Assembly (NCBI RefSeq): GCF_016595795.1
Contig: NZ_JAENHN010000046.1
Span: 140,521-204,520, forward strand
From: Clostridium yunnanense
Lineage (GTDB): Bacteria > Bacillota > Clostridia > Clostridiales > Clostridiaceae
DNA: 64,000 nucleotides
Direction of reading: 5' to 3'
Part shown: positions 52,908-62,104 of the stretch, piece by piece
Layout of the letters: each line of letters starts with the position of its first letter
How positions within the stretch are numbered: position 1 is the first letter of the stretch
Translations under genes and position numbers: made by a program
The notes under the pieces: generated by a model
The model's database searches: none
Seen by the model: the letters and a program-made list of their open reading frames with translations, nothing else
Told to the model about the DNA's origin: nothing

Positions 52908-52936
52908 ATTCTACTCTTACACTTGAAAAATGTCAA
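52908..52936 (-). promoter_or_regulatory. Strong promoter of the ABC-F leader
   Basis: On the minus strand TTGACA, an exact 17-base spacer and TAGAAT (plus-strand positions 52931-52936 and 52908-52913). Confidence 0.85.
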
Positions 52937-53049
52937 CAGCAATATATGTTAAAACATTATGTTAAAACCTATCCTAATAAATCTGATATTTTTGTAGTCC
53001 GGAATTTCCTTATTGCAAATTCCTTTCCTTAACTACTCAAATCCTAAAA

Positions 53050-53538
53050 CTACTTATTCAATATATCTAATAATTTATCATCACGAAGTAATGGACCTAT
53101 TGGACCATAGCCTTCACCTTCAAAGTCCATTTGATCACTTTTACTATCATTTTTATCCAAATCAAAATAAAGCTTAGTATATGTAACAGTTCTTAATTCA
53201 TTAGGTCTAACAGCATACTTAAAAGTCTGCTTTTCGGAATAATCAAATTCTAGCAAAGTTCCCTTCTTCTTTAAATCATCTAACATGAATATACTTGGAG
53301 CCATATCTTTAATGCCTTTAACTCTTTCATTGGTTATACTAACAATAGAGTAAAACCTATAGTCTGACTTAGTTAAAGTAATCCTACCATCTTTCTTATA
53401 GTAAATGATGCTGTCCGGAGCTGCTATACTTCTATGTTCACTTAGCTTAGCCCGAATATCATTCTTCATTAGTAATGTACTAGCAATTATCATCAAAAGC
53501 ACTACCATTACTAATACAGTGGTTTTCTTTTTATTCAT
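53050..53538 (-). CDS. Membrane-anchored protein of unknown family
   Basis: About 162 aa from the ATG at 53538 with AGGAG eight bases upstream; the longer frame to 53595 lacks a site. A single N-terminal helix ('TTVLVMVVLLMIIASTLLM') is followed by an extracellular ~130-residue domain with 'DSIIYYKKDGRITLTKSDYRFYSIVSITNERV' in outline, 'FKYAVRPNELRTVTYTKLYFDLDKND' and 'YGPIGPLLRDDKLLDILNK'. The pattern 'ELRT.TYTK.YFDL' recurs in Firmicutes hypothetical proteins. Function unknown. Ends close to the ABC-F leader promoter. Confidence 0.65.
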   Translation of the reverse strand: MNKKKTTVLVMVVLLMIIASTLLMKNDIRAKLSEHRSIAAPDSIIYYKKDGRITLTKSDYRFYSIVSITNERVKGIKDMAPSIFMLDDLKKKGTLLEFDYSEKQTFKYAVRPNELRTVTYTKLYFDLDKNDSKSDQMDFEGEGYGPIGPLLRDDKLLDILNK

Positions 53539-53913
53539 ATTATTTTCTCCTATAACTTGTCCATCTTTAGCAAAAAAACATTTTATAATAATCATTTTAC
53601 TACTAATTTATGGTTTTTATCGGCTTTTCTTAGCATATATATCTTCTTATCCTAAAATTATCATAGCCTAGCTTTACTTATCTTAATATAACACCTATTT
53701 TGTAACTATCTACTAAAATTGTGTTTTTCACCTTTTCCATATTACAATATATTCATACATTAGTAAACACTGTAATCAATGATTAATAAAGATAAAACAC
53801 TTCCATTTGAAAATATAAATTTAAATATGAAGTGGTTCATCTATATATTTCTATAATGAATATATACATAAAAAATTACGGCAAACAAATATTCTAATAA
53901 CTGGGGAATAATA
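53539..53913. other. Intergenic region with fragment of repeat sequence
   Basis: No supported ORF. GAAGTGGTTCATCTATATA (~53829) matches the flank of stem-loop copy B1 (GAAGTGGTTCATCTTTATA on its minus strand), possibly an eroded copy. Confidence 0.35.
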
Positions 53914-54255
53914 ATGCCAGCTGGACAAATCGGGATAATTGTATTATTCGTTGTATTAGGAATAGTTTTTTCTTTAGGGAAAGGCTCTTTTCTGATCGCT
54001 GGATACAATACTTCAAGTAAAGAAGAAAAAGCAAAATATGATAAAAAAGCCCTAGGTAAATTTATGGGCAAGGCAATGTTTATGGTTGCTTTCTCAGTGT
54101 TCTTGTGCGGTCTTAGCACTCTACTCAATCAACATTTTATATTTGTTATTGGTTTTATATTATTAATTGGAACAGCACTTTTTATTCTTATTTATGCCAA
54201 TACAAGCCATAGATTTAGAAAGTATACTAGTTGTAAAATAATTTATATTTGGTAG
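53914..54255 (+). CDS. DUF3784 family membrane protein
   Basis: 113 aa with GGGGAATAATA before the ATG. Three helices: 'IGIIVLFVVLGIVFSLGKGS', 'MGKAMFMVAFSVFLCGLSTL' and 'HFIFVIGFILLIGTALFIL'. The loop between helices 1 and 2, 'GKGSFLIAGYNTSSKEEKAKYDKKALGKFM' in outline, is the DUF3784 signature. Function unknown; members are widespread in Clostridium as lone small membrane proteins. Ends before a bidirectional hairpin. Confidence 0.88.
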   Translation: MPAGQIGIIVLFVVLGIVFSLGKGSFLIAGYNTSSKEEKAKYDKKALGKFMGKAMFMVAFSVFLCGLSTLLNQHFIFVIGFILLIGTALFILIYANTSHRFRKYTSCKIIYIW

Positions 54256-54350
54256 CTCTTATTAAGTATCAGACTTAAAGCCATCTAAAATTATTTTTAT
54301 CTATGAACCTTAAACCATCATAAAAACTTATATGTCATTCCATAATAAAG

Positions 54351-54378
54351 AAGGCAGCTATAAAAATACAGCTGCCTC
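54351..54378. terminator. Bidirectional hairpin between DUF3784 and J-domain genes
   Basis: GGCAGCT pairs with AGCTGCC around an A/T-rich loop; U-rich tracts follow on both sides. Confidence 0.65.
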
Positions 54379-54425
54379 TATTGTTCTATTATTCAAAATT
54401 ACATTCTCGTAATATAAACCTTTAG

Positions 54426-55811
54426 TTACTTACCACAACACTTCTTATACTTTTTACCGCTTCCGCAAGTACAAGGATCATTTCTTCCTATCTTAGGCTC
54501 TTCTCTAACAAAGGTTACTACCTCGTTCTCATTAAGGCTATCTGCAGCTGACTGCCCATCAGCAGAGTTATCTTCTTCACCTTCAAATAAGTCTGGTGAC
54601 TCATTTATAAGTTCAAAGAATCTGTCACTATGCTTTTCATATCCCTTAAGCATTTTTCTTCTTTCCCCATCATTTGCTGCTTTATCAAGAAAATCTCTTA
54701 TTAGTTCATAAAATTCACGGTAACTCTTCTTAAGTTTTTGAATTGAAGCTTTGAAGTCATCATATTGCGATAATATTTGATATTCGTTATAATAAGCCAT
54801 TGCATCTTTTCCATCTTCGTCTAAGTCTAGAACGCTGTCTGGAAGTACCTCTAGTCCAACAAGAACACCAATTTCTTGTTTTATTTCTTCATCATCACTT
54901 AACTTACCAAACAAGTCAGCATACTTATTGAAATTTTCAATTTCTTTTTTAGTATCTAACACATTTTCATCTTGAGGCAAGATTTCAATTGCAGCATCGT
55001 TAAGTCTTTCAGCCTCTTCTGCTCCACCTAACTGTATAAAGTATCTTGCTATATCACATAATATCCACGCTATATCTTCTTTGATTTCTGAATTATTTTT
55101 AGCAAGAGCTACAAGCTTATCAATAGGCTCGTTTATTAAAGAGTTCATTCCAAAGCTTATTTCGAGCATTATAAGTCTGAAATATAATGTAGCTATAAAG
55201 CTAATCTCCTTTTGACACTCTATAGCTTTCTCTATAGTCTTTTTAGCCTCATCATAATTTTCATCCTTTGTATGAGCATCGCAAAGACCAATCCAGAAAG
55301 ATATGTTATCAGCATCAAGCTCTAAAGCTCTTTCATAAGCTTTTACCGCCTTCTTTTGCCAGCCTCTTATATAATATGAATTAGCAAGATAACCGGAAAA
55401 TGCTGCATTTTCAGACTCTTCCTTTTCAAGCTCTTCATAAAGCTTTATGGCTTTCCCACTGTTATTATTCTTCAAATAACCTTCAGCTAAAAGCGCTCTT
55501 ACACTAAGTAGCATAGGATTATCTTTTAATATTTCCTCAAGGGTTTTAACAGCAGAGCTTAGCTCACCTTCTTTGATAAGCTCTCTTGCCTTCTCATAAT
55601 TTTCTTTTATATCATTAGACATAACAATAACTTCATCATATTCTTGTCTAGTTTTAGAGTTACTTAAAACCTCATAAGCACCTCTTACATCAATAAATTC
55701 CCATTCGTATCTATCAAAAGGGAATTTTCTTGCAGCTGCAAAATATGCTCCCTTTACTTCTTCCTTTGTAGCTTGTTTTTCTAATCCTAAAATTCCATAA
55801 AAATCTTTCAC
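54426..55811 (-). CDS. Degenerate J-domain / TPR / SEC-C protein
   Basis: 461 aa from a GTG with AAAGG upstream. Residues ~1-62 form a J-domain-like fold ('[28 protein letters not shown]' then '[16 protein letters not shown]'), but the DnaK-activating His-Pro-Asp is replaced by Pro-Phe-Asp ('KFPFDRY'). TPR-like repeats follow at ~70-290 ('[32 protein letters not shown]' in outline). The last ~20 residues are a complete SEC-C zinc motif, '[19 protein letters not shown]'. The mix suggests a protein-quality-control or chaperone adaptor unable to stimulate DnaK in the usual way. Monocistronic. Confidence 0.85.
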   Translation of the reverse strand: MKDFYGILGLEKQATKEEVKGAYFAAARKFPFDRYEWEFIDVRGAYEVLSNSKTRQEYDEVIVMSNDIKENYEKARELIKEGELSSAVKTLEEILKDNPMLLSVRALLAEGYLKNNNSGKAIKLYEELEKEESENAAFSGYLANSYYIRGWQKKAVKAYERALELDADNISFWIGLCDAHTKDENYDEAKKTIEKAIECQKEISFIATLYFRLIMLEISFGMNSLINEPIDKLVALAKNNSEIKEDIAWILCDIARYFIQLGGAEEAERLNDAAIEILPQDENVLDTKKEIENFNKYADLFGKLSDDEEIKQEIGVLVGLEVLPDSVLDLDEDGKDAMAYYNEYQILSQYDDFKASIQKLKKSYREFYELIRDFLDKAANDGERRKMLKGYEKHSDRFFELINESPDLFEGEEDNSADGQSAADSLNENEVVTFVREEPKIGRNDPCTCGSGKKYKKCCGK

Positions 55812-56023
55812 TTACTTCAACCTTTCTAACTATAGATGCTCAACTGAAAATTCTAGTTTATATAGTCTGAAAATATCTTAAAATACCGTGATTTTCAAAA
55901 ATACAAATTAAATTTCCGTAAAAGCTCCATTAAAATCCTTTTGTGCTTTTAAAAAAATCGCCCTTTCTATTATACATAATTTTTCTAAAAAGCAAAGAAA
56001 TAATGTGGAAATTGTATTAATTT

Positions 56024-57532
56024 TTACAAGTACCTTACTCTATCAAGCCAGCTTACACCTTCAACTTTTCTATCATACCCCACTAAAACAATCTCAAGGT
56101 TGTCTTCATTGTAAATCTTCAGCTTATTCACAATGGTTTCCTTGAAGTTTTCATTGCCTCTTCCATTATCCAAATCAATTACAATAACCTTTTTATCATC
56201 AATATCAATTAGCGTTCTTAATATACCATTGATATGCTCATCATCTTTATTAAATCCGAAACCTACTATACACAGCTTGTCGGATTTTTTAAAGTTCTCA
56301 TACATATTAACATAACGCTTGGACATCTCTATTGAAGTCATAGGTTTAGTACCGCTTTGAGTAAAGATTAATGGTACTAGAAAATGCTGTTCTCTTTTTG
56401 ATAGCTCTTCCTTTTTCCCTAATCTATTTACATAAGGATCGTACCATATATCTGTAGATCCGTTTAAAAAGCAAATATCCTGTTTTAATGTTTCCTGAAT
56501 AAACACATTGTAATTTGTAGTAGCTATTGTTGTAGTCTTAATTATATTTTTTTCAATGGCGGAAATTAAATCATGATAGTATCCATCAGTCTTTATCCTT
56601 GCCCCATCCCCTAGCTGCCTTACAATATACTCTCTAACGGAAAGCAAAAATATATTAATCTTACAAAACTTTGCCCATTCATCCTTAGGGCAATATAAAT
56701 AATGCCAATTAGAATCTATAAGAGATTTATAGTCAAGCACTGAAGAATATATTGTCTCAATTATATTTCTTGCAAAACTTAAGATTAGATCACCATTTGA
56801 ATTTAATTCTATAGTTTTATTTTCCATAACATATTCTAACCCTGCGAGACCTGTTGACTGGGAATTTAGTTGAATCACATCTCCTATATCATCAAGAAAA
56901 TCTATAGAATCATCTTTGTCCTTAAATATACCGTCATTTATTTTCCTAGTTAAATTCTCACTTAAAGCCCCTATTTGAAGCTGAAATATAGCTAAGATAA
57001 TCTTCCTAAGTTCGTATTTCGTATTCACTTCAAATATCCCTGGAGTTTTATACAACTTTAATAAAGAGGAAAAATAATTACTTTCAAAAAGTTTATTCCC
57101 TTCATTAAAATAATCTATGAAAGATATTTCATGCTTCATATTACAGTTTTTCAGTGGTGTTCCTAAAACCTCATTTACTATCTGGGTATATGTCTTGCTA
57201 TAACTTCCCTTAAGCTTTCCTTCTTCTTCTTTTGCTATAGCATCGAAATCATTAATCCTTGCTATGATTTTCTCTCTATTATGTTCAATAGTATCTTTGA
57301 TAATAGCTTCAAAAACTGTTTTTCCAAAAGAACTTACACTCTTGGTTTTATAATCATCAGGAAGCCAACTGGCTGCATAGTATGTAGAACCATCAATTTT
57401 TTCTCTCAGTTCCTTAAATAATTCTTTTATCTCCGTAGTATCCTGCCTAAAAATCTCTAAAGCAAACTTCCCTCCTGATGGCAGACCATAACCAGCCTCT
57501 GCTCCAGCTCCAAACAAGAATCCAACCTTCAA
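56024..57532 (-). CDS. SIR2-like NAD-binding protein, altered catalytic motif
   Basis: About 502 aa from a TTG at 57532, behind GGGGGGAG; the frame extends to 57553 without another site. The N-terminal 'VGFLFGAGAEAGYGLPSGGKF' (GAG at ~8-10) and, after a long helical insert, 'TTIATTNYNVFIQETL' (Asn340), 'ICFLNGSTDIWYDP' and 'LCIVGFGFNKDDEHINGIL' reproduce the SIR2 order of NAD-hydrolysing defence proteins. The catalytic His of 'LHG' is Asn here (position ~357). It could be an inactive or re-tuned SIR2 domain. Defence function is inference; no obvious partner gene except the J-domain/SEC-C gene 200 bases downstream. Confidence 0.72.
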   Translation of the reverse strand: MKVGFLFGAGAEAGYGLPSGGKFALEIFRQDTTEIKELFKELREKIDGSTYYAASWLPDDYKTKSVSSFGKTVFEAIIKDTIEHNREKIIARINDFDAIAKEEEGKLKGSYSKTYTQIVNEVLGTPLKNCNMKHEISFIDYFNEGNKLFESNYFSSLLKLYKTPGIFEVNTKYELRKIILAIFQLQIGALSENLTRKINDGIFKDKDDSIDFLDDIGDVIQLNSQSTGLAGLEYVMENKTIELNSNGDLILSFARNIIETIYSSVLDYKSLIDSNWHYLYCPKDEWAKFCKINIFLLSVREYIVRQLGDGARIKTDGYYHDLISAIEKNIIKTTTIATTNYNVFIQETLKQDICFLNGSTDIWYDPYVNRLGKKEELSKREQHFLVPLIFTQSGTKPMTSIEMSKRYVNMYENFKKSDKLCIVGFGFNKDDEHINGILRTLIDIDDKKVIVIDLDNGRGNENFKETIVNKLKIYNEDNLEIVLVGYDRKVEGVSWLDRVRYL

Positions 57533-57757
57533 ATCTCTCCCCCCTATTATCAAGCATTCTTTTACTTTTGCTTATTAGTCTTCTTTAAAATTTCTAGATA
57601 AGGCCTCAAATTCCTCTCAATTGCAATAAATCTATCTAAAGTGATCATAGGCTATAAAAATAGAATCAATTTAATTTAAAATATTGTTTGTAAGGGATAT
57701 ACAATACAGAAGTTTTTGCATATTCAATTAATGCCAAATTTAATCGTTTAAATAGAA

Positions 57758-57798
57758 AAGACTAGATAACTTATATTACCTAAGTTTATCTAGTCCTT
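57758..57798 (-). terminator. Terminator of the RRNPP cassette
   Basis: AAGACTAGATAACTTA (57758-57773) pairs with TAAGTTTATCTAGTCCTT (57781-57798) with two small imperfections, and the minus strand continues TTCTATTT. Confidence 0.75.
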
Positions 57799-57809
57799 TA
57801 TTTTAAGTT

Positions 57810-57950
57810 TTAATTATCAGCCTGATGATAGTCTCCACCCATAATAGTTATCCCACCATGTGTTGGCAAGCTCTTATTTCCTATCACCGGAATCACTAAC
57901 ATGCAAACTAAAAGCATACCTCCAATGGTTTTAAAAAACTTATTTCTCAT
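57810..57950 (-). CDS. Phr/Qss-like secreted signalling pro-peptide (46 aa)
   Basis: ATG at 57950 with AAGGAGG seven bases upstream. The 46-aa product starts MRNKFFKTIGGMLLVCMLVI, a Lys-containing, hydrophobic signal peptide that ends near 'VIPVIGNKS', followed by a short polar tail 'THGGITIMGGDYHQADN'. The gene lies 94 bases downstream of an XRE-TPR regulator on the same strand and shares its terminator, the layout of RRNPP quorum-sensing pairs (Qsr/Qss of Clostridium, Rap/Phr and NprR/NprX of Bacillus). The mature signal would be a C-terminal fragment re-imported by an Opp system. Exact cleavage is unknown. Confidence 0.75.
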   Translation of the reverse strand: MRNKFFKTIGGMLLVCMLVIPVIGNKSLPTHGGITIMGGDYHQADN

Positions 57951-58044
57951 ATCCCATCCTCCTTATCTTATAAAGCAATTATAATATATTATACACAAAT
58001 TACCATGAAATATGAAATATAAATTGTTAACATTAGTCAATTTA

Positions 58045-59319
58045 TTACAACAAAATTTCTAATTTGTTTATATACTTTATAGTTTCCTTACTATCATCCA
58101 GTTTCGCTGATACTTCTGCTAGCTTCAAAACCGCATATGCTTTGCCAGTTTTAACATCATTAGTATCTAAAATCTCTAATAATCTGTTCATCAAATCTTG
58201 TATACTTTGATAATCGTTTGTGGATTCATATACTGATATCAAATCCTTACAACTTTCCATAAGGTAATCAAATCTTTTGTACTCTTCTGCTAAGTCAATA
58301 GCCAAACCTAATACAAGTATACTTTCTTGGTAAAAGCCTGTCTTAAACAGAACCTTACCTTTGGTATTTAGTGTTTGTGACAACATCGGCTTATTAACTT
58401 TAACTTTCAATCTTTGAGCCTCATCTACATATTTTAAACTATTAGCATAATCACCTATCTTGTAATAAGCTTCAGCTATATTATTATATACCATAGATAG
58501 CATTTCATCATCTTTGCCTTTTAAAATATCAATCAAACTTAAATCTTCATCAATTGCTTCTTTCACTCTACCTAGATTATCTAATTCATAGCCCTTCAGA
58601 ATTTTTGCATCAGCCAATATATCAAAATCAATTTCATCTGATTTATCAAGAATTATTTGATCAAGTGTCTCTAAACTCTTATCATATTGCTGAGTTAACA
58701 TATAACTAATTGCTATATTATATTTACCTTTATAGAATACTCTCTTATTGTTTTCTTCTCTAGCATAATCTATAGCCTCTTTAAAGTAATAAATAGCATC
58801 CTCATGTTCTTGTCTTCTACTCTTACAGATACCAAGTAGTTGATATATTCTTACTTGCGACTTTCTATCCCTAAGCTCTTTGTACTTGCCTAAAGCCTTA
58901 CGAAAGTAAGAGAACGCTTCCTTATAATCTTCTTTATTATAATACTTCTCCCCTTGAAGCTTGTACAATTCAGCCTGTAGGTCATCTAATTCAAAGTCTT
59001 CAGATATTTCGATAAGTTCTTCTAACTTATCGTGATTAAGATCATTCTTTAGTTCTTCATTGCAATAATAAATTGCATCTTCCTTAGGAGTTCTTGAAAA
59101 ATACTCATCATCTAGATTTAAGTTAACCGAAATTCGCTTTGCAATTTCATTAAATTTTTCTGAAAGTAACTTAGAGCTAGCCTTACTTACATTTCTTCTG
59201 CCGCTTTCCATCATGCTGATAAAAGCTCTGGTCATGTTTATACCTTCTAACTCCGCTTGGTTAACTCTAAATTTCTTTCTCATAAGTTTGATTTTTTCAC
59301 TTGGACTATGAAATTCCAA
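58045..59319 (-). CDS. XRE-HTH plus TPR regulator (RRNPP-type peptide receptor)
   Basis: About 424 aa from a TTG at 59319 behind GGTGGAG; an ATG at 59334 has no site of its own. Residues ~1-70 are a Cro/CI HTH ('SPSEKIKLMRKKFRVNQAELEGINMTRAFISMMESGRRNVS' in outline). From ~95 to the end it is a TPR array, with repeats such as 'YNKEDYKEAFSYFRKALGKY', 'QEHEDAIYYFKEAIDYA', 'YNNIAEAYYKIGDYANSLKY' and 'FKTGFYQESILVLGLAIDLA'. This is the architecture of NprR/QsrB-like transcription factors that bind re-internalised peptides. The downstream 46-aa secreted peptide gene is its likely signal. Confidence 0.88.
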   Translation of the reverse strand: MEFHSPSEKIKLMRKKFRVNQAELEGINMTRAFISMMESGRRNVSKASSKLLSEKFNEIAKRISVNLNLDDEYFSRTPKEDAIYYCNEELKNDLNHDKLEELIEISEDFELDDLQAELYKLQGEKYYNKEDYKEAFSYFRKALGKYKELRDRKSQVRIYQLLGICKSRRQEHEDAIYYFKEAIDYAREENNKRVFYKGKYNIAISYMLTQQYDKSLETLDQIILDKSDEIDFDILADAKILKGYELDNLGRVKEAIDEDLSLIDILKGKDDEMLSMVYNNIAEAYYKIGDYANSLKYVDEAQRLKVKVNKPMLSQTLNTKGKVLFKTGFYQESILVLGLAIDLAEEYKRFDYLMESCKDLISVYESTNDYQSIQDLMNRLLEILDTNDVKTGKAYAVLKLAEVSAKLDDSKETIKYINKLEILL

Positions 59320-59744
59320 TGTTCTCCACCCCATTTCATTAGCTTATTACTGTAATATTTTTACACTTATTATCAATTATAAACTAACCTTTTATAATTT
59401 GCACCATTATTTCAAGAAAATTTGTTAATTTTTTCAATTAACTCTCAATCATAGCCGTTTAGTTGTCTCTTTTTTTTACCTTTTTTGTTATGCAACATCA
59501 AATTCATCGCACTCAAATTGAGATTTTATTTACGCCAAATTAAAGTACATACTGTTATGTAATATAGATAACGTGCTCTGAAAGCTATATAATAATATTG
59601 TGAGAGATTAACCAAATTTTAGATGAAGATACTTTAATCTATTACCTGATTAAGCAAATTAAATAGAATTTATATATTACTAACTAAAGAAGTTACTACT
59701 ACTCTTCCACTACATTATGACAACTCAGCATCGGAGGTATGATT
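59320..59744. other. Divergent promoter region
   Basis: It holds the promoters of the leftward RRNPP regulator and the rightward DhaS-type TetR. No ORF or strong repeat was found. The TetR gene is preceded by CGGAGG. Confidence 0.35.
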
Positions 59745-60311
59745 ATGGCACAAACAACTAAAAAAGCACTTGCTGCATCATTAAAAAAATTATTATCACA
59801 AAAACCTATGGATAAAATCACTATTGTTGATATCGTAGAAGATTGTGAAGTTAATAGACAAACCTTCTACTACCACTTTAAGGATATATACGATCTTGTT
59901 GAATGGATTTATACAAATGAAGCTTCCCAGGCTCTTGGAGGCAAAAAGACATATGCTACCTGGCAGCAGGGATTTATGCAAATCTTTGAATACGTGTCTA
60001 AAAATAAGGATTTCGTGTTAAATACATACCACTCCCTTAATCGAGAACACTTAGAAAATTATCTCTATAGCGAAACTTATAATCTCCTTCTTGGAGTTGT
60101 AGAAGAAAAAGCTAGTGGTATCACTGCAAGAAATGATGATAAGGCATTTATAGCCAATTTTTATAAATATGCCTTTGTAGGACTTATGCTTGAATGGATT
60201 GGTAAAGGTATGAAAGATGATCCATCTGTTATTATAAGCAGAGTAAATATTTTAATATATGGAAGCATAGCTAAAGCACTTGAAAACTTTAGAACTAATA
60301 ATCATATTTAA
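59745..60311 (+). CDS. TetR-family regulator, DhaS-like
   Basis: About 188 aa from the ATG at 59745, seven bases after GGAGG. The N-terminal HTH 'KKLLSQKPMDKITIVDIVEDCEVNRQTFYYHFKDIYDLVEW' (in outline) with 'FYYHFKD' is the DhaS subgroup signature, and the C-terminal region 'FIANFYKYAFVGLMLEWIGKGMKDDP' matches the TetR_C_8 domain. DhaS itself activates dihydroxyacetone kinase genes, but many relatives control other loci. No dha gene is near. It may regulate the adjacent TetR/ABC locus or itself; this is not determinable. Confidence 0.86.
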   Translation: MAQTTKKALAASLKKLLSQKPMDKITIVDIVEDCEVNRQTFYYHFKDIYDLVEWIYTNEASQALGGKKTYATWQQGFMQIFEYVSKNKDFVLNTYHSLNREHLENYLYSETYNLLLGVVEEKASGITARNDDKAFIANFYKYAFVGLMLEWIGKGMKDDPSVIISRVNILIYGSIAKALENFRTNNHI

Positions 60312-60360
60312 CCTCTTCATTTTAAAACTCGGTCGAACAAAAAATATTTATCTAACCATA

Positions 60361-60407
60361 TTGACCGAATCGGTTTATGGAGTTACAATTAGATAAACCG
60401 ATTCGGT
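60361..60407 (+). promoter_or_regulatory. TetR-controlled promoter with paired operators
   Basis: TTGACC (60361-60366), 17-base spacer, TACAAT (60384-60389). Operator 1, ACCGA-A-TCGGT (60364-60374), overlaps the -35. Operator 2, ACCGA-T-TCGGT (60397-60407), covers the transcription start and forms the larger palindrome AAACCGATTCGGTTT at 60395-60409. The copies start 33 bases apart. They fit autorepression by the TetR gene at 60433 and co-control of the ABC exporter. Confidence 0.82.
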
Positions 60408-60432
60408 TTACAACAATTGCGAGGTGGTGTTC

Positions 60433-61047
60433 TTGGAAAAGTTTAAAAACTTGCCAAAAGAAAAGCAAGATACAATAATAAATGCAGCACTAAAAACCTT
60501 CGGGGCAAACGGTTATAAAAAAACTTCTGTAAATGATATTGCTTCTGCTGCAGGAATCTCTAAAGCCATGGTATTTCACTACTTTGGTACAAAAAAGGCC
60601 TTATATCTCTATTTAATTGAACTATGTACAAATACAATAATGAGCGAAATTACTAGTAGATTTGACAACAATGTCACTGACTTCTTTGACAGAATCAAAA
60701 TGGCTACTGAGATTAAGCTCTTTGCTATGAAACAGTATTCCGCTATTCCTACCTTTTTAACTAGTATGTACTTTGAAACCGATGAAGAAGTTAACGGAGA
60801 GATTAGTACTTTAATTTCTCAAAGTGAAGGTATTAGAGAGAAAATGGCTCTTACTGGTATGGATTTTTCAAAATTTAAAGAATCCGTTGATGTTAAGACA
60901 ATTATGAAAATGTTCACTTGGATGGCTGAGGGTTTTATGAATCAATTTTCGGGTAAAACTAATGTTGATTTTGAAGGGATCTCTAAGGAATTTTACGAAT
61001 GTCTAGATATGCTAAGAAAGAACTTTTATAAAGAAGAATACTTATAA
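60433..61047 (+). CDS. TetR/AcrR-family repressor of the ABC-2 exporter
   Basis: About 204 aa from a TTG at 60433, five bases after GAGGTGG; an upstream GTG at 60424 would place the binding site inside the gene. The HTH is 'INAALKTFGANGYKKTSVNDIASAAGISKAMVFHYFGTKKALY' in outline, followed by a helical ligand-binding domain ('GFMNQFSGKTNVDFEGISKEFYECLDMLRK'). Directly upstream is a promoter with two matching ACCGA-W-TCGGT operators, and 171 bases downstream an ABC exporter operon starts, so it very probably represses itself and the pump. Confidence 0.88.
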   Translation: MEKFKNLPKEKQDTIINAALKTFGANGYKKTSVNDIASAAGISKAMVFHYFGTKKALYLYLIELCTNTIMSEITSRFDNNVTDFFDRIKMATEIKLFAMKQYSAIPTFLTSMYFETDEEVNGEISTLISQSEGIREKMALTGMDFSKFKESVDVKTIMKMFTWMAEGFMNQFSGKTNVDFEGISKEFYECLDMLRKNFYKEEYL

Positions 61048-61218
61048 ATACATATAAAGCTGTACTACTTCATATTAAAGTCTATCAAAATAATATCTAT
61101 TAGGTCATGAAAAAAATTATTTTGAGTACAAGGTTGAAGTAGTATATATTTAACGTTCTACTTATTCAATCAATGCCAAAAATGAATTTATATTATTAAA
61201 ATTTAGGAGGCTTCAATT

Positions 61219-62100
61219 ATGAATGTGATTGAAATTAACAATCTTACAAAACAGTATGGTAAGTCAAGAGGTATCATTGATGTTAACCTAAATGTAGAGG
61301 AAGGTGAAATCTTTGGTTTTATAGGGCCAAATGGAGCGGGAAAGTCTACTACTATTAGAACACTTTTAGGACTTATATATCCCACAAGTGGAAGTGCCAC
61401 TATATTCGGAAAAAATTGTATTGAACATCCTGAAGTAAGACAGTCACTAGGTTATCTTCCATCAGAAGTTTTCTATTATGATAACATGAAAGTTATAGAT
61501 TTATTAAAATACTCTGCAAGCTTTTACAAAAAAGACTGCGCTAAAAGAATACATGAACTTGCAGAAATTATGGATTTGGATTTAAAAAAGAAGATAGATG
61601 ATCTTTCCTTTGGTAATAAGAAAAAAGTCGGTATCGTACAAGGACTTCTACATGAACCAAAGCTAATCATACTAGATGAACCAACTAGTGGACTTGACCC
61701 ATTGATGCAGCAAAGATTTTTTGAGCTTATCAAAGAAGAAAACAAAAAAGGTGCAACTATATTCTTCTCCTCTCATATTCTAGGTGAGGTTCAAAAGATG
61801 TGTGACCGTGTAGCATTTATAAAAGATGGTAAAATAATTAAGCTTGAAAAAATGAGTACTCTACAAGAAAATAGCTATAAAAAGATTAGTATCGAAGCTA
61901 AATCAGCTATTAAAAAGGATGACTTTAATATTAGTGGTGTAAGTAATTTTAATGTAGACAGTACTACAGCTAGCTTCATTTTTAAAGGTAATATTAACTC
62001 CATTACTAAAAAGCTTGCTGAAATAGATCTGAGCAATATCTCCATCGAAGAACCAGATTTAGAGGAAATCTTTATGCACTATTATAATAAGGAGGATTAG
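61219..62100 (+). CDS. ABC exporter ATP-binding protein (BcrA-like)
   Basis: 293 aa with GGAGG eight bases upstream. Walker A 'GPNGAGKSTTIRTLL', Q-loop region 'SLGYLPSEVFYY', signature 'LSFGNKKKVGIVQGL' (SFG in place of the usual SGG), Walker B 'LIILDEPTSGLDP' and H-loop 'FFSSHILGEV' are present. The ~80-residue C-terminal extension matches antibiotic-exporter ATPases of the BcrA/CcmA group. First gene of a three-gene exporter with two non-identical ABC-2 permeases downstream. Confidence 0.92.
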   Translation: MNVIEINNLTKQYGKSRGIIDVNLNVEEGEIFGFIGPNGAGKSTTIRTLLGLIYPTSGSATIFGKNCIEHPEVRQSLGYLPSEVFYYDNMKVIDLLKYSASFYKKDCAKRIHELAEIMDLDLKKKIDDLSFGNKKKVGIVQGLLHEPKLIILDEPTSGLDPLMQQRFFELIKEENKKGATIFFSSHILGEVQKMCDRVAFIKDGKIIKLEKMSTLQENSYKKISIEAKSAIKKDDFNISGVSNFNVDSTTASFIFKGNINSITKKLAEIDLSNISIEEPDLEEIFMHYYNKED

Positions 62101-62104
62101 TACT

